Source: an uncultured Gemmatimonadota bacterium (GTDB lineage Bacteria > Gemmatimonadota > Gemmatimonadetes > Gemmatimonadales > Gemmatimonadaceae). Taken from it: DNA of 34,187 nucleotides. Location of the stretch: NCBI GenBank assembly GCA_903900795.1, contig CAIUOO010000048.1, positions 1-34,187 on the forward strand, read 5' to 3'. Made by a program: the position numbers and the translations under genes. The notes beneath the pieces were generated by a model. The model ran no database searches. It saw only the letters and a list, made by a program, of their open reading frames with translations, and was not told the DNA's origin. This document shows, piece after piece, positions 32,130-34,187 of this stretch; the first letter of the stretch is position 1; each line of letters starts with the position of its first letter.

Positions 32130-34187
32130 ATGTCTCCGTTTTACCTCGTTCGCTACCGCCCTGTCGTCGCGGCCGCGTTGTGCTCGCTCGCGGCCACGGC
32201 ACCCGGCCTGTTGCCGGCGCAAGCGGCCCCCGCTTCCGCCCCCGCCACGACCACAGCCTCCGCCAGCTCCGCCGTGCCGCCGCGCGCAATCCGCCGCGAT
32301 GTGCCGATCACGAACAGTATCCGTCGCGCCTACGCGGCGGGTACCCGTGATTCCACCGGACGACCCGGGCGCAACTACTGGCAGCTGCGCACCGACTACG
32401 CGATCGATGTATCGCTCGACGCGGCCACGTCGCGACTGACTGGCACGGCGCGCATCACGCTGCACAACAGCAGCCCCGATCCGCTGCGCGACATCGGTCT
32501 CCGCCTCGATCCGAATCACTTCCTCGGCAATGCACCGCACGCGGCGCCATGGGTCCCCGCCGAGGTGACCGATGGCATGGTCATCTCGCGCATGACGATC
32601 GACGGCAAGCCGGTCAATCTCGCCTCCAACGCGGCCCCCGCCGGCGATGGCGGATCGGGAGCGCGCGCGATCGTGGCCGCACAGCAGAGCGCCGCCAACG
32701 CGCCCACCGGCGAAGCCGTCTTGCGTAACGGACGGTCCACGGCGGCCAGCGTGCGACTCGGGACGCCGATCGCGGCCGGCGCGAAGGCGGTGCTCGAGAT
32801 CGCTTGGTCGCATAAGCTCCCCGGCGGACCGGGAACCGGACACCGCATGGTGCAGCGATGGGCGGATACGCTGTATCAGCCCACGCAGTGGTACCCGCGC
32901 GTTGCCGTGTACGACGACCTGCGCGGCTGGGACAATGAGCTCTATGTCGGCCCGTCCGAGTTCTACAACAACTTCGGTACGTTCGATGTGAACATCGACG
33001 TTCCGGCCGGTTGGATCGTGTCCGGCACCGGGGTGTTGCAGAACCCCGAGCAGGTGCTCACCGCGGCCGCGCGCGAACGTCTCACCAAGGTCACGCAGTC
33101 CGACGCCGTCACCACCATCGTCGGTCCCGATGAAATCGGTGCTGGGCAAGCCACCGCCATGGGGAACGCCAACGGACGACTCGTGTGGCGTTTTCACGCC
33201 GACACGGTGAACGATTTTGCCTGGGCCACCGCGAAGAAGTACGTGTGGAACGCGACCCGCGCCACGATTCCCGGCAAGGGCGCAATCCCGGTGCACATGC
33301 TGTTCCTGCCCGGTCGCGCCAACTTGTTCGCCAAGGCGGGCGAGATCAGCCGCCACGCGCTCGAGTTCTACTCGAAGCTCTGGTTTCCGTATCAGTTCCC
33401 GCAGCTCACGCTGCAGGACGGGCCGAGCTCGGGAATGGAATATCCCATGGTAATCAACTCGAATGCGGGCGCCGCCGACCACGAGACCGGACACATGTGG
33501 TGGCCCATGGTCGTCAGCAACAACGAGACGTGGTACGGCTGGATGGACGAGGGCTTCAATCAGTACATGAACATCCTCTCCGATGCCGACGCCGCGTCGA
33601 AGGTGCCGGTGTTGGATGGACTCGGACAGAGCTACGGTCGTACCAGCGGCGCCGAGGCCGAGCCACCGATGATGTGGAACGCCAACTACGCGGGCCCTGG
33701 CTACTACGGATTCACCACCTATCAGAAAACGCCGCTGATGCTCTCGGCGCTGGGCGGCATTGTCGGCGACAGCGCTGTGCAGCACGCGCATCGCGCGTGG
33801 GCGCAGGCATGGATGTTCAAGCATCCGTCGCCGTGGGACTACATGTTTTTCATGAACAAGGCGCTCGGGCGCGATCTCAGCTGGTTCTGGAACAGCTGGC
33901 TGTTCACCACCGAAAGCGTGGATGGCCGCTTGGCCAGCGTGAAAACGCAGGGGATCCGCACCACGGTGACGGTGGCGCAGGACGGCAACATGCCGTCGCC
34001 GATCGTGCTCGAGGTGAAGTTCGCCGCCACCGGCCCCGCTATTCGACCCATGAAGAATGCGGTCATGACGGACAGCGTGACGGCGCTGGTGACCTGGCCG
34101 GTTGACGTGTGGTTCGGTGGCCGGCGCAGTGTCACGGCCGACCTTGTCTTCGGCGGCCGCAAAATCGAACGGATCACCCTCGACCCG
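32130..34187 (+). CDS. M1-family zinc metallopeptidase, exported, 3' end missing
   Basis: The first 686 codons of a peptidase that continues beyond the window. A signal peptide (VVAAALCSLAATAPGLLPAQA) precedes an Ala/Ser/Thr-rich linker and the M1 N-terminal beta domain (YAIDVSLDAATSRLTGTARI). The catalytic domain has GMEYPM, the zinc motif HETGH (451-455) and the third ligand E474 in WMDEGF, giving the M1 spacing HExxH-x18-E. Members are aminopeptidases; this GMEYP branch is usually periplasmic or secreted. The frame is open to the last base. ATG at 32130 gives a clean signal peptide. Confidence 0.9.
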   Translation, partial: MSPFYLVRYRPVVAAALCSLAATAPGLLPAQAAPASAPATTTASASSAVPPRAIRRDVPITNSIRRAYAAGTRDSTGRPGRNYWQLRTDYAIDVSLDAATSRLTGTARITLHNSSPDPLRDIGLRLDPNHFLGNAPHAAPWVPAEVTDGMVISRMTIDGKPVNLASNAAPAGDGGSGARAIVAAQQSAANAPTGEAVLRNGRSTAASVRLGTPIAAGAKAVLEIAWSHKLPGGPGTGHRMVQRWADTLYQPTQWYPRVAVYDDLRGWDNELYVGPSEFYNNFGTFDVNIDVPAGWIVSGTGVLQNPEQVLTAAARERLTKVTQSDAVTTIVGPDEIGAGQATAMGNANGRLVWRFHADTVNDFAWATAKKYVWNATRATIPGKGAIPVHMLFLPGRANLFAKAGEISRHALEFYSKLWFPYQFPQLTLQDGPSSGMEYPMVINSNAGAADHETGHMWWPMVVSNNETWYGWMDEGFNQYMNILSDADAASKVPVLDGLGQSYGRTSGAEAEPPMMWNANYAGPGYYGFTTYQKTPLMLSALGGIVGDSAVQHAHRAWAQAWMFKHPSPWDYMFFMNKALGRDLSWFWNSWLFTTESVDGRLASVKTQGIRTTVTVAQDGNMPSPIVLEVKFAATGPAIRPMKNAVMTDSVTALVTWPVDVWFGGRRSVTADLVFGGRKIERITLDP

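Overview
The window is GC-rich, gene-dense chromosomal DNA that looks like a member of the Gemmatimonadota. This assignment is inferred from gene content: a diderm envelope (MlaE/MlaD, LptF/LptG, a TonB receptor), a giant SprA-like protein next to type IV pilus genes, and a Ser/Thr-kinase/ATPase/TPR regulator. No rRNA, tRNA, CRISPR array or insertion sequence was recognised.

Layout. (1) 2-244: tail of a four-helix-bundle protein, convergent with (2) a tightly coupled minus-strand envelope operon, lptF-lptG-mlaE-mlaD (4746 to 321). (3) Divergent from it, a plus-strand block holds a 2190-residue SprA-like protein, a ComEA-like DNA-binding protein, and the pilus motor and platform genes pilB, pilT and pilC. 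It ends at a strong hairpin (16441-16477). (4) A TonB-dependent receptor, a small putative outer-membrane protein whose signal peptide is built from a 12-bp minisatellite, a SEC-C protein, and a convergent BON-domain protein.

(5) The accessory-looking part is 21109-27780. It holds three STAS-domain genes, two of them fused to kinase-fold (aminoglycoside-phosphotransferase-like) domains. Between them lie a putative metal-dependent cyclase gene, two paralogous small peptides with double-glycine leaders and Cys/His cores, a PIN/ribbon-helix-helix toxin-antitoxin pair, and a truncated second copy of the cyclase 3' end. Cyclase tail and peptide gene occur as a repeated convergent cassette (about 22781-23456 and 24436-25077), with the toxin-antitoxin pair between the copies. 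This cassette is the best candidate for an undescribed system: secreted or modified peptides beside STAS/phosphotransferase signalling proteins. No maturation enzyme or exporter for the peptides is visible, so a functional link is only inferred.

(6) 27821-34187: a Ser/Thr kinase-like/STAND ATPase/TPR protein whose catalytic HRD aspartate is replaced by histidine, a small basic peptide gene, a thioredoxin fused to a YtxJ-like (monothiol bacilliredoxin) domain, and an M1-family metallopeptidase that runs off the window end.
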